DNA of 64,000 nt from Treponema parvum. Lineage in GTDB: Bacteria; Spirochaetota; Spirochaetia; Treponematales; Treponemataceae. Position 1 is the stretch's first letter. Every line of letters begins with the position of its first letter. The DNA is taken from contig NZ_CP054142.1 of assembly GCF_017893965.1 (NCBI RefSeq), forward strand, positions 1,364,001 to 1,428,000. Direction: 5' to 3'. A model generated the notes under the pieces. That model did no database searches and was not told the DNA's origin. It saw nothing but the letters and a program-made list of their open reading frames with translations. Below, piece by piece: positions 55,434 to 64,000 of the stretch. A program made the position numbers and the translations under genes.

Positions 55434-56318
55434 TCATTTGCGTTTACCTAAAAATTTTTTTAAGAAACTTGAAACGCCGTCATTTACCGGCAATTCGGTT
55501 TTTTCGACTTTTCCTACGATGTGTTTAATACATATCGAAGGTCTCGAGCCCGGACTCATAACGATAAACGGCTTTTGGCGGATCACCGAAGCTGAAACCA
55601 CAGGATCGTCATAAACGAAGCCCAAATAATCTATTTTATAATTCAAAAACTGCCCTACTATGTTTATGATACGGTCGGAAATACGCCTTCCCTCGTCGGC
55701 CGAATGCACGCGGTTCACAAGAAGTTTCAGATTTAATTCCCGGTCGATTATTTCAGTCGTTATTATCTTTATCATTCCGTAAGCGTCCGTTATCGCGGTA
55801 GGTTCGGGCGTAGTGACTACATAAACTTCATCCGCAGCGGACACGAATTGCAGAACGTTGTTAGCGATCCCCGCGCCGGTGTCGATTATTATTATGTCCG
55901 CGTTGCCTAACGAGCAAAATTGCTTGGCAAAATAATCAAGTTCTTCCAGATTCAAATTCGCTATTTTTGAAAATCCGTTTGCGCTGGCTATGAATTTTAT
56001 TCCGAATTCGGTATCAAGTATTATTTCCTCCATCTTCTTTTGCCTGTTTATAACCTGCATAAGATTATATTGAGGAACTATGTTCAAAAGAACGTTTACA
56101 TTCGCCATACCGAGATCCGCATCTACGAGGATAACTTTTTTACCCGTCTGCGCATAAGCAATGGCGAGATTTACAGAAAGGTTCGTTTTGCCCACGCCGC
56201 CTTTGCCGCTAGTAATAGCGATAATGCGAGTATTGTGTCCTTTTCCTCCAGCCGCCTTGCTTTTTGACGAATTTCCACCGCCCATCAACGCACGTAATTC
56301 AGAAGCCTGTTCTTCCAT
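55434..56318 (-). CDS. flhG: FlhG-type MinD/ParA ATPase
   Basis: A 294-residue ATPase controlling flagellar number and placement, partner of FlhF. The deviant Walker A is SGKGGVGKTNLSVNLA (residues about 37-52) and the Walker B region is VILVDADLGMANVNVLL. ADIIIIDTGAGIANNVLQF and VTTPEPTAITDAYGMIKI are family features. The first 28 residues carry a short N-terminal motif (MEEQASELRALM) like the FlhF-activating stretch known from this family. It follows flhF with three bases between. Confidence 0.94.
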   Translation of the reverse strand: MEEQASELRALMGGGNSSKSKAAGGKGHNTRIIAITSGKGGVGKTNLSVNLAIAYAQTGKKVILVDADLGMANVNVLLNIVPQYNLMQVINRQKKMEEIILDTEFGIKFIASANGFSKIANLNLEELDYFAKQFCSLGNADIIIIDTGAGIANNVLQFVSAADEVYVVTTPEPTAITDAYGMIKIITTEIIDRELNLKLLVNRVHSADEGRRISDRIINIVGQFLNYKIDYLGFVYDDPVVSASVIRQKPFIVMSPGSRPSICIKHIVGKVEKTELPVNDGVSSFLKKFLGKRK

Positions 56319-56321
56319 AAC

Positions 56322-57638
56322 TTATTTAACTCCAAATTTATCATCTATGTGAACTCTATCGATTTTAAAATCGTTCAATCCCGTTAAGAAATTTACCACG
56401 TCGGCGCGGTGAATATTCCTAGGCACTCGCTGACCGTCGGTGATATATGAAACGGATTTTCTTTTTTCGTGCAATGCGCTGATCACGTTGCCGTATTGCC
56501 GCGTTTCATCGCATTTTGTAATAATCACGGACTGAAACGCAAATGGTTCGTAGTTCTGAATTATCGTATTGAGATCCCTAGCCTTCGTAGTAGCGGAGAC
56601 CGCCAGATAAACGTCGGCATGAAGATCTTCCAAGTCCAATATGGAACGCATTTGCCCTATGTTTTTAGAGTCGTTGGGGCTGTAGCCGCTGGTATCTATG
56701 AGAATTGCGTCCGTGCGGTCGCGGTATTCGTTATAGATGGTTCTTACGTCCGCAGGCGTTTCGGCCTTGTCAACCGGGACGTTCATTATTTCACCGTAAT
56801 TGACCAGCTGCTCCAATGCGCCCACGCGCGTTTTATCTATCGAAATAAAGCGCATTTCCGGTCTGGTGCGGTTGTTTTCTTTAGCGTCTAAAATAAGATT
56901 TGCGGCAAGTTTTGCGATAGTCGTGGTTTTGCCCACCCCCGTAGGCCCGACAAGGATAATCACATGAGGAGGCCTGAACACCTTTATTTCATGAACGGAA
57001 ATGGATTCTCCTATCCAGTCTACGACGGTTTTTTCAACTAAGTCAAAGTCATCCAGCTGTTCCAAGGAAAAATCGGAACCGAGCCGTTTTGATATTGAAG
57101 AAATATATGAAAAAGTAAATTCGTTTTTTTCAAGGAGTTCTTCTATTTTTTGAATTGTGGGATGCTTTGAAGGAGCGCCTGAAATTGCCATCTCGACTTT
57201 TTCATTCAACATAGTCTTAAGTTCGTCTACGGACTGCTTTATCGAGGCAATCTGTTTTACGGAATCTAAGTTCGCTCCAGCAGCACGCAAAACATCATCT
57301 CTTGCGCGCTGAAAATCATTTGCCGACTCCGAAGCCGGAAAGCCGGCGGAGATCGAATAAGGCGCGTCTGGCCGGAAGGCGGAAGATGAAAAAGTAGAAG
57401 ACGGCTGCCCCTGAACTCCGTTTTGACGAGCACGCCTTACCATGCCGTGCGGACGCAATATATAAGTCACTTCGATAGCCTCTTTTTGAAAAAAACCTAA
57501 AAAGCCTCCTTCAAGGACTTGACGCTTTCCTATTATTTGATAGTCGTCGCCGTACTGTTTGTTAAGCTTTATTCTACACTCTTCATAATTGGCCCCGCGT
57601 TCCGTAAATACCGGCGCGTCCTTATCTTCAGCGTACAT
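56322..57638 (-). CDS. flhF: FlhF, SRP-type GTPase for flagellum placement
   Basis: A 438-residue GTPase that marks the pole for flagellar assembly in many bacteria. The C-terminal NG domain (about residues 200-438) has G1 LVGPTGVGKTTTIAKLAANL, DTSGYSPNDSK, and TKCDETRQYGNV. The N-terminal B domain (1-110) is basic. The start was put at 57638 for the GAGG site six bases upstream; TTG at 57644 is in frame too. It overlaps the stop of flhA by 11 bases. Confidence 0.93.
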   Translation of the reverse strand: MYAEDKDAPVFTERGANYEECRIKLNKQYGDDYQIIGKRQVLEGGFLGFFQKEAIEVTYILRPHGMVRRARQNGVQGQPSSTFSSSAFRPDAPYSISAGFPASESANDFQRARDDVLRAAGANLDSVKQIASIKQSVDELKTMLNEKVEMAISGAPSKHPTIQKIEELLEKNEFTFSYISSISKRLGSDFSLEQLDDFDLVEKTVVDWIGESISVHEIKVFRPPHVIILVGPTGVGKTTTIAKLAANLILDAKENNRTRPEMRFISIDKTRVGALEQLVNYGEIMNVPVDKAETPADVRTIYNEYRDRTDAILIDTSGYSPNDSKNIGQMRSILDLEDLHADVYLAVSATTKARDLNTIIQNYEPFAFQSVIITKCDETRQYGNVISALHEKRKSVSYITDGQRVPRNIHRADVVNFLTGLNDFKIDRVHIDDKFGVK

Positions 57639-59769
57639 CTTCAACCTCGTTTATTTCGCCCAAAACTTCCAGATTTATGCTGTTGCCGGCCGCCATAACC
57701 TCGTTTATCGAAAGAACTATCAAACCGGGAATTTCACGCTCCGTGGACGTTTTTACCAGTTGCCTGACTTCGGACGCGCACAAAACTATGGGCATCAGAT
57801 TTCTGTTCTGCATAGCGACAAAGGCGTCGCTGATCGACCTTATCCACTTTCTGCCGTCAACAGGATCGAAGGCCACGAACGGACGCGACAGATCCGGCGG
57901 TTCCACCTTGTGTTCCAAAAGTTTTTCGGACAGTTTTTGTGAAAGATTCATAACGCTTAAAGTCCGTTTGCTGTCCGCATACTGCATACAGATCTGGAGT
58001 CCCAGAGCTTCCCTTACCTTTTCAATGAGGATCCACGGATTATGCGTGATGGAAACATAGTTGGCGATGGTTTCAAGTATTACGACCATGTTGCGTATGG
58101 AAACCTGTTCGCGCAAGAGACCTTGAAGGATCTTTTCGATTTCACCGTAAGAAAATTTATTGTCGTCCTTTCTGTCGCCCTTAAGTATAACCTCTTCCAC
58201 GACGACGGGATTTCTTTCTTTGATTTTATTGATAATGGCGGCGACTTCCTGACGGCCGAGAATTTCGGCTGCGTGGTTTTTGATTATTTCAGTTAAATGC
58301 GTCGCAATTATCGTAGGAGGATCCACTACGGCGTATCCTGCGCGCTCGGCTTCTACGCGTCTTTCTTCAGGAACCCACACGGCAGGCATACCGAAAGCGG
58401 GATCCGTCGTTTTTTCTCCCTGAATTTCTTCGGTTACGCCGCCCGTATTCATGCACATATAATAACCCAAACGTATCTTGCTTCGGCCGGCTTCTATTCC
58501 CCGTATCTTAAAGCTGTACTCGCTGGGTTCAAGCGTCATGTTGTCGATAATTCTTATGCTCGGAACGACAAGCCCCAGATCCAGAGCGGCCTCACGCCGT
58601 ATACGGACTACGCGCTCTAAAAGTTCGGCGCCCTTTTCCTTGTCTACAAGGGGAATGAGCGCATAACCCAATTCAAGCGACAGAGGATCCAGCGGAACTA
58701 CGGGGCTTACGTCTTCAGGGCTTCCGCCGGTTTGAGAACCGCTCTTTGCAGCGGCTTCGGCGGCGAGTTTCTTTTCACGCGTCTGCCTGTCAAACCTTAT
58801 CAAACGGTATCCGCTTAAGGCGCAGGCGACTCCCAGCGGGATCAGAATGTACCACGGCATTCCCGGAACAAAGCCGAGCAGCGCCATCGCGCCGCCTCCG
58901 ATGCAGTACACCTGGCCTGAAATTGAAAATTCCCGTTTAACTTGAGCGGAAAGAACTTCGTCCGTATTGCTTCCGGTAACTATGAGGCCGGTAGCAAAAG
59001 AGAGAAGCAACGACGGAAGCTGGCTCAAAAGTCCGTCGCCTATGGTAAGACGGCAATATGTCGTAACTGCGTTTTGAAACGGTTCTCGCCGCAAAACCAT
59101 TCCCGTAATGACGCCCGCAAAAAGGTTTATTACCGTAATAAATATGCCGGCCTTTACGTTCCCTGAAACGAATTTTGAAGATCCGTCCATAGCCGAATAA
59201 AAATCGCTTTCACGCCTGATTTCGGCCTTTCTTTTGGCAGCTTCTTCGGACGTGATCGCGCCGGAGTTGACTTCGTTTTCTACGTCAAACATCTTTCCGT
59301 TCATGGAATCGAGCGCAAATCGTGCGGCTACTTCTGAAACGCGTGTGGCTCCCTTTGTTATGACTATCGCTTGTATTACGATGAGTATTATAAAGATAAC
59401 CATGCCGACAACGATTCCCTCATTGCCTCCCGAACCGCCTACGACGAAGGAAGAAAAGGCTCTAACCATGCGGCCGTTAAATTTCATTCCTTGGGTAAGG
59501 ATGAGTCTCGTGGAAGAAACGTTTATTCCGAGACCGAAAAGCGTTACGAACAATATCACTCGCGGAAAAGACGAAAAATTCGATGATTTGGAAATGTATA
59601 AAACATTAAGAAGAATTATTATGGAAACGCCGAGGTTCACGGCCATAAAAAAATCAAGCAAAACCGCAGGCAAAGGAATGATCAGCATTAGAACGACTAC
59701 GATCGCCGCCACGGCGATTATGTTCTTCTGCATAAGATCAATTAAATTTACGACTCTCGTATTTGCCAT
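57628..59769 (-). CDS. flhA: FlhA, flagellar export gate membrane protein
   Basis: A 713-residue export-gate protein. Eight membrane helices occupy about residues 15-325, with the conserved cytoplasmic FHIPEP-like loop (RFALDSMNGKMFDVENEVNSGAITSEEAAKRKAEIRRESDFYSAMDGSSKFV, split), and the C-terminal domain binds chaperone-substrate complexes. The start at 59769 was chosen because GGTGGG precedes it; the in-frame GTG at 59778 is less likely. Overlaps flhF by 11 bases. Confidence 0.96.
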   Translation of the reverse strand: MANTRVVNLIDLMQKNIIAVAAIVVVLMLIIPLPAVLLDFFMAVNLGVSIIILLNVLYISKSSNFSSFPRVILFVTLFGLGINVSSTRLILTQGMKFNGRMVRAFSSFVVGGSGGNEGIVVGMVIFIILIVIQAIVITKGATRVSEVAARFALDSMNGKMFDVENEVNSGAITSEEAAKRKAEIRRESDFYSAMDGSSKFVSGNVKAGIFITVINLFAGVITGMVLRREPFQNAVTTYCRLTIGDGLLSQLPSLLLSFATGLIVTGSNTDEVLSAQVKREFSISGQVYCIGGGAMALLGFVPGMPWYILIPLGVACALSGYRLIRFDRQTREKKLAAEAAAKSGSQTGGSPEDVSPVVPLDPLSLELGYALIPLVDKEKGAELLERVVRIRREAALDLGLVVPSIRIIDNMTLEPSEYSFKIRGIEAGRSKIRLGYYMCMNTGGVTEEIQGEKTTDPAFGMPAVWVPEERRVEAERAGYAVVDPPTIIATHLTEIIKNHAAEILGRQEVAAIINKIKERNPVVVEEVILKGDRKDDNKFSYGEIEKILQGLLREQVSIRNMVVILETIANYVSITHNPWILIEKVREALGLQICMQYADSKRTLSVMNLSQKLSEKLLEHKVEPPDLSRPFVAFDPVDGRKWIRSISDAFVAMQNRNLMPIVLCASEVRQLVKTSTEREIPGLIVLSINEVMAAGNSINLEVLGEINEVEDVR

Positions 59770-59789
59770 CAGTCCCACCCAAAAGCAAG

Positions 59790-60962
59790 CTACCGTTTGT
59801 GCTTGGAGATATAATCTATCTGCCTATATACTAAAGCAATAGCATTAATATAGACAGCAGGAATTATATCACCTATGCGGCTTTCTGCATAGAGCCCGCG
59901 CGCAAGCGGTCTGTTTTCTACGATCGGCACGTCGTTTTCTCGTGCGATGCGCTTCATCGCCTGAGCCACTTCGTCCGCTCCCTTGGCGGTAACCTGAGGC
60001 GCATCCGCAATATCGGGCCGGTAACTGAGCGAAACGGCAAAATGCGTAGGGTTTGTAACGATTACGTCGGCCTCTGCTACGGCGCGCGGCATATTCCTTG
60101 AAAGAAGTTCCCGCTGCGCCCTTGTAAGGCGATTTTTTACTTCGGGATCGCCTTCCATTTCCTTGTATTCCTGTTTGACTTCCTGCTTAGTCATCTTCAT
60201 CGATTCCATAAACTGGCGCCTCTGCACAAAATAATCGGGAACGGCTATGGCAAGAAAAAAGACTGCTACATAGGCGAGAAGCCCTGCCGCCATCTGCGCT
60301 ATGCGCCCTACGGAACCTTCAACGTTGCCGGCTTGAAGCATGAACAGCAGTTCGGGAAGATCGTTTCTTATAAGCAGATACGCTATTGCGGTTATTACGG
60401 CTACTTTGCCTAAAGACTTTGCAACGTTAAACCCGCCTTCAAACGAAAAAACCGTCTTTCTAAGATACTCGCCGAAATGCGGAAGAATCCTTGAAAATTT
60501 GGGTTCTATAGGCTTTGTGCTGTATAAAAATCCTCTGTTTTGAATTATGTTGGCTGCAACGCCCGCGGCGGTTCCAAGCAAGGCTATCGGCAACACGGTC
60601 ATCAAAAGAAAACGGTAGCCGGCTGCGGCAAAAACAGGATCGTTAACCTGATTTTCAGTACATCGCGTAAAAAAGAAAATCATCACTTCACGTAATTTTA
60701 CAAAAATCCACGACCCCAGCAGAATGAGCGTTAAGACGACAAATAAAAGCACAAGAGCGCCGTTAAGTTCGTTGCTCTTGGCTACGCGGCCTTCCCTCCT
60801 CGCTTTTTGAAGCTTTATCTCCGAAGGCTCTTCCGTGCGGCCTTCGTCTTCGGCGGCAAACCACTGCAGATCTATTTCATTAAAGTCTGTAAGCGGGCAC
60901 GCAGCGTTTCGATTGTGCAAATACGGCTGCCGAATAAAAAAGGGCAAATTATAAAATTTCAT
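59790..60962 (-). CDS. flhB: FlhB, export-gate substrate-specificity switch
   Basis: A 390-residue membrane protein with four helices and a cytoplasmic C-terminal domain. The self-cleavage site NPTH is intact (VTNPTHFAVSL, near residue 300). EEPSEIKLQKARREGRVAKSNELN is the family N-terminus, but here it is preceded by about 37 extra residues (MKFYNLPFFIRQPYLHNRNAACPL and more), so the true start may be at a later codon; the in-frame start at 60962 overlaps the fliR stop by four bases, which supports it. Confidence 0.93.
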   Translation of the reverse strand: MKFYNLPFFIRQPYLHNRNAACPLTDFNEIDLQWFAAEDEGRTEEPSEIKLQKARREGRVAKSNELNGALVLLFVVLTLILLGSWIFVKLREVMIFFFTRCTENQVNDPVFAAAGYRFLLMTVLPIALLGTAAGVAANIIQNRGFLYSTKPIEPKFSRILPHFGEYLRKTVFSFEGGFNVAKSLGKVAVITAIAYLLIRNDLPELLFMLQAGNVEGSVGRIAQMAAGLLAYVAVFFLAIAVPDYFVQRRQFMESMKMTKQEVKQEYKEMEGDPEVKNRLTRAQRELLSRNMPRAVAEADVIVTNPTHFAVSLSYRPDIADAPQVTAKGADEVAQAMKRIARENDVPIVENRPLARGLYAESRIGDIIPAVYINAIALVYRQIDYISKHKR

Positions 60963-61783
60963 AATAGTCCCCCTGAAAGACTTACAAAAAGGCGCTCCAA
61001 CTTTATAAATCCCGTAACAAACGAGCGATCGAAAAAATCACAGAGCGAAGGCATGACGGCCGTGATGATAAAAAACGAAAGCAGCATCATAACAGGGAAA
61101 CCTTCCGACAAAAGGTTCATCTGAGGCGCGGCCTTGGACAAAAGGCCTACGCTTACCGAAACCAACAAGAGAGTTCCCATAAGCGGCAAAGCGATTATGA
61201 GCGCGTCGGTGAACAAATCCGTAAGTCCCGAGACCATAAATAAAACAAGATTTCGGCGGGAAATTTCATTGACGATCAAAAAACAGTTGAGCGACTTAAA
61301 ACTCGACACAAGCGCGCCTAAAAACAATCTCTGCGCCCACTGCCCTTGAAGAAAGATAAGCATGGCGATGAGATTGAAATATTGCCCCATGAGTGGATTT
61401 TCAACCTGCGACATGGAATCGTATACTTCGGAAGCGCTGAATCCCATCTGAAACGCAAAAAACTGCCCGGCAGTGCTGAAAGCGGCAAAGATGATTGTCA
61501 CATAAAATCCGTTTATGACACCTATAAGAATTTCACCTGCGAGCACAAGAATATAATTCAAAGCCGAAACACCGTCTTCTCCGATAAAAACCTCATACGA
61601 GCTGAAATTTACCTGTGGCAGAATAAAATACGCCATGTATCCTGCCAGAGCGACTTTTGCCGCCCTGGGGATAGTCCTCATCGAAAAAAGAGGCAGCGTT
61701 GAAAGGAGCGCAAAACAGCGGGCAGCCGCAAGCAAAAAAAAAGGAGCTTGGTTTAAGATCCAATCGAGCAACGGCGACGGCAT
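60959..61783 (-). CDS. fliR: FliR, export-gate membrane protein
   Basis: A 274-residue protein with about seven hydrophobic segments, e.g. FFLLAAARCFALLSTLPLF and the conserved PLFSMRTIPRAAKVALAG. It forms the export gate with FliP and FliQ. Overlaps flhB by four bases. Lies 20 bases after fliQ. Confidence 0.94.
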   Translation of the reverse strand: MPSPLLDWILNQAPFFLLAAARCFALLSTLPLFSMRTIPRAAKVALAGYMAYFILPQVNFSSYEVFIGEDGVSALNYILVLAGEILIGVINGFYVTIIFAAFSTAGQFFAFQMGFSASEVYDSMSQVENPLMGQYFNLIAMLIFLQGQWAQRLFLGALVSSFKSLNCFLIVNEISRRNLVLFMVSGLTDLFTDALIIALPLMGTLLLVSVSVGLLSKAAPQMNLLSEGFPVMMLLSFFIITAVMPSLCDFFDRSFVTGFIKLERLFVSLSGGLL

Positions 61784-61802
61784 AAAATCTTAAAACCGCG
61801 CC

Positions 61803-62072
61803 TTAACGCGCAAGCTGCGGGATCATGTTAAACAGGTGAACGGCGTATTCGGCCGTAGAAGAGAACATCCAGCCTGCCATCAGAGCTATAACACCTAAAA
61901 TCACAAGCATCTTAGGCAAAAATGTAAGGGTCTGCTCTTGTATTGACGTCGTAGCCTGAAATATTGCGACGATCAAACCGATTATGAGAGCGGCTCCCAA
62001 AACGGGAACCGACAGCATAAACACGCGAAAAATGCCCCCTCTCATCAAAGAAACTATCTGTCCCAAAGTCAT
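61803..62072 (-). CDS. fliQ: FliQ, export-gate membrane protein
   Basis: An 89-residue protein of two membrane helices joined by the typical IVAIFQATTSIQEQTLTFLPKML loop (split). Starts MTLGQIVSLMRGG. It follows fliP by 45 bases and belongs to the same operon. Confidence 0.94.
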   Translation of the reverse strand: MTLGQIVSLMRGGIFRVFMLSVPVLGAALIIGLIVAIFQATTSIQEQTLTFLPKMLVILGVIALMAGWMFSSTAEYAVHLFNMIPQLAR

Positions 62073-62117
62073 CTTTTATCATGCCTCCGATAAAAATTTC
62101 CACAAACTAAGGAAAAA

Positions 62118-63068
62118 CTACTTGATCACCGAATTGAACAGCTGCTGCGTAAGCAGTCCCCATCCGTCTATGAGCACAAAAAGCATAAGCTTAAACGGCA
62201 TGGAAATCTGAACGGGCGGCAGCATCATCATTCCCATGGACATAAGTATGCTTGCCACAACCATGTCGATGACAATGAACGGAATGTAGAGCAAAACGCC
62301 TATCTTAAACGCCACGGTGAGTTCGTGAAGAATGTAAGACGGAATAAGCACGTACGTCGGCACGTCGGCAAGGGTTTGAGGGCGCTCGAGACGCGACATC
62401 GCCATAAACATTGAAATGTAAGACGTGTCGCCCGCCATCTGACTGTACATAAAAAGCCTTACCGGCGATTCTGCTTCCCTGTAGGCCTGTTCGATCGTTA
62501 TCTCACCGTCGGAAAGAGGCCTGTACGCGTTATTGTAAATCTGCGTAAACGTAGGCCACATGACAAAAACCGTCATAAAAAAAGCTATTCCCTGTAAAAC
62601 CATCGTAGGCGGCACTTGCTGCAAAGAAAGGGCGCGTTTTATAAAGTCTAAAACTATTGAAAAACGCAAAAAGCACGTAAGAAGGATGAGCAGGCTCGGC
62701 GCGAGCGTCAATATCGTCAATAAAAGCAAAAGCCGCACGGAAAAAGCCACTTCCGTTCCGGTTTCCGGCTGCGTTATATTTATATCTATGTTCGGAAGAA
62801 CGACCGGAGAAACGTTCGTTCCCATTACGGTTCTGCCGTCGGTCGATCCCGCAGGGAACCTTGAATTTTGCCCTGCTCCGGACGCTGCGGCGGGATTTTG
62901 CGCTCCGGACTGATTTTGAACCGGCGCCGTTCGCCCGCTCTGCGCCGTAGCCGACTGCACCGACTGTCCCTGACGCACCGTTTGTCCTGCGGATGCCCCC
63001 TGTGATTGTGAAAAAACCGGCAAGATTCCAAATATCACCGCTAAAAAAAAGCAAAGAACAGTCTTCAT
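62118..63068 (-). CDS. fliP: FliP, export-gate membrane protein with long N-terminal linker
   Basis: A 316-residue protein, longer than the usual 245. A signal peptide (FFLAVIFGILPVFSQS) is followed by about 60 residues of low-complexity Gln/Ser/Gly/Ala-rich sequence before the conserved region starting VVLPNIDINI. The four-helix FliP core is normal: LTILTLAPSLLILLTCFLRF, LQQVPPTMVLQGIAFFMTVFVMWP, and the conserved YREAESPVRLFMYSQMA. The extra linker lies in the periplasm by topology. Overlaps the fliO stop (ATGA). Confidence 0.93.
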   Translation of the reverse strand: MKTVLCFFLAVIFGILPVFSQSQGASAGQTVRQGQSVQSATAQSGRTAPVQNQSGAQNPAAASGAGQNSRFPAGSTDGRTVMGTNVSPVVLPNIDINITQPETGTEVAFSVRLLLLLTILTLAPSLLILLTCFLRFSIVLDFIKRALSLQQVPPTMVLQGIAFFMTVFVMWPTFTQIYNNAYRPLSDGEITIEQAYREAESPVRLFMYSQMAGDTSYISMFMAMSRLERPQTLADVPTYVLIPSYILHELTVAFKIGVLLYIPFIVIDMVVASILMSMGMMMLPPVQISMPFKLMLFVLIDGWGLLTQQLFNSVIK

Positions 63069-63727
63069 AATTCACCGCCGTCTTTATTAAGACGTTCTCG
63101 CTGTTTTTTCAGCAGATCGGCGGCGGTCTCTGCGGATCTTTTAAACACATTTTTATTTTCCGCGGAATTAGGCATAAACAAGGCCAGAATATCGTTAAAA
63201 TTCTTAGGTCTTGTAGAATTTTCGTTTTTATCTGCATAAAGATTCATCGAATCTATGAGATCTTTGTCGTCTATTTTGTCTATTAAATTAACCGAAGAAT
63301 CGCTTACGCCTACAATGTAAGCGCGGTCCAACAATGTAAACACCTGTACGGATTTTCCCGGCGAAAGCGAAACGGAGGACACAAGACGCAAAAAGGGATC
63401 TTTGTTTTCAGGACGGCGAAGTCCGTTTCGCATAAAGCGCACGATCACATACATTAAGGCTACAACAAAGATGAGCACCAAAATCATGCGTATAAAGACC
63501 GAAAACGTGGAATACGCTTCGGATCTTCGGGATTCTTGTTCGGATTCGATCGGAAGCGAAGCCTCCAACGAAGATGAAGATTCAGGCTGACCGCTTATTA
63601 CGATTTCGCTTTCAGGGCTACTCTGAGCCGCCGCCGGCAAATTTGAAGAAGCGTTTTGAGCGTGCGCCAAAACAAAGGCACACGCATAAAAGAACAAAAC
63701 CGCCCTCAGTTTTTTTGAGAAATACAA
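63065..63727 (-). CDS. fliO: FliO-type flagellar membrane protein
   Basis: A 220-residue protein with a signal peptide (VLFFYACAFVLAHAQ), a Ser-rich linker and one membrane segment (MILVLIFVVALMYVIVRFM) followed by the FliO cytoplasmic domain LRLVSSVSLSPGKSVQVFTLLDRAYIVGVSDSSVNLIDKID (split). It assists FliP assembly. It begins with TTG after GGGG. Follows fliN by 64 bases. Confidence 0.87.
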   Translation of the reverse strand: MYFSKKLRAVLFFYACAFVLAHAQNASSNLPAAAQSSPESEIVISGQPESSSSLEASLPIESEQESRRSEAYSTFSVFIRMILVLIFVVALMYVIVRFMRNGLRRPENKDPFLRLVSSVSLSPGKSVQVFTLLDRAYIVGVSDSSVNLIDKIDDKDLIDSMNLYADKNENSTRPKNFNDILALFMPNSAENKNVFKRSAETAADLLKKQRERLNKDGGEL

Positions 63728-63791
63728 TTTTTACCCCACCCGAACGGAAGAAAACAAATTTACATTGCAATCTTCCGTCTGTAAAAATATA

Positions 63792-64000
63792 TCAGCTGAG
63801 CGTAGACACGCGCTCCATAGGCGACAAAATCTCGGTTACACGAACGCCGAAGTTTTCGTCGATAACTACGACTTCGCCCTTTGCTATAGGTTTATGATTT
63901 ACAAGGATGTCTACAGGTTCGCCTGCAAGCTTATCCAATTCGATTATAGTACCTTCGCCCATCACAAGTATATCTTTTATCTGTTTTTTCGTACGTCCAA
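63792..64000 (-). CDS. fliN: FliN-type flagellar motor switch protein, C-terminal part (partial)
   Basis: The last 69 codons of a gene that runs off the right edge. [60 protein letters not shown] (split) is the SpoA-domain C-terminus of FliN. FliN forms the switch ring of the flagellar motor with FliM and FliG. Whether the full gene is FliN or the longer FliY form cannot be seen. Confidence 0.88.
   Translation of the reverse strand, partial: GRTKKQIKDILVMGEGTIIELDKLAGEPVDILVNHKPIAKGEVVVIDENFGVRVTEILSPMERVSTLS

Overview
The window looks like chromosomal DNA of a spirochaete, most probably a Treponema. The evidence is the combination of an rpsF-ssb-rpsR cluster, a seven-gene V-type ATPase operon in the spirochaete arrangement (E, DUF2764, A, B, D, I, K), a flagellar export and regulation operon (fliN, fliO, fliP, fliQ, fliR, flhB, flhA, flhF, flhG, sigma-28, fapA), and several lipoprotein or outer-membrane genes without close relatives outside that group. 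All functions were assigned by reading translated sequence and motifs; no database search was run.

Layout. 1-962 (minus): 5' end of rpsR, ssb, rpsF. 1.2-6.2 kb (plus): ankyrin lipoprotein, rsmD, two small helical/TPR proteins, rlmN. 6.4-8.9 kb: leuC/leuD-type dehydratase pair and a convergent nucleotide-kinase-like gene. 9.2-11.7 kb: flavodiiron protein and a beta-barrel protein, separated by a large two-way hairpin. 11.96-39.7 kb (plus): one long surface-glycan locus. 39.8-42.0 kb (minus): TPR-like lipoprotein/exported protein and ispG. 42.0-49.2 kb (minus): V-ATPase. 49.4-50.4 kb: aldose epimerase. 50.5-64 kb (minus): flagellar/motility operon, cut at the window end inside fliN.

The glycan locus is the accessory part and the most interesting. 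It starts with a Wzi-like outer-membrane protein and a Wzx flippase and ends with a WbaP-type initiating transferase and a POTRA-barrel protein. In between are UDP-glucose dehydrogenase, glycosyltransferases, a GtrA/GtrB pair with two tandem GtrII-like transferases, a ChbG-type deacetylase, and a complete pathway to activated 2-aminoethylphosphonate (AEP): PEP mutase, phosphonopyruvate decarboxylase, and a cytidylyltransferase-AEP transaminase fusion. Directly upstream of these sit two candidates for moving the activated phosphonate onto a glycan or lipid: a TagF-like transferase with a membrane N-terminus, and a 902-residue protein joining a YidC/Oxa1-like domain to an LTA-synthase-like (alkaline phosphatase superfamily) domain. 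I infer that the locus makes a phosphonate-decorated surface glycan or glycolipid.

From about 16.3 to 28.85 kb the DNA is much more AT-rich and uses different codons (CCA for proline is common). The right edge falls inside the TagF-like gene, which suggests cassette exchange by recombination while the phosphonate genes to the right remain host-like. A strong promoter followed by three consecutive hairpins, the last a perfect 34-bp palindrome next to the ribosome binding site, precedes the WbaP-type gene and is a candidate control point.
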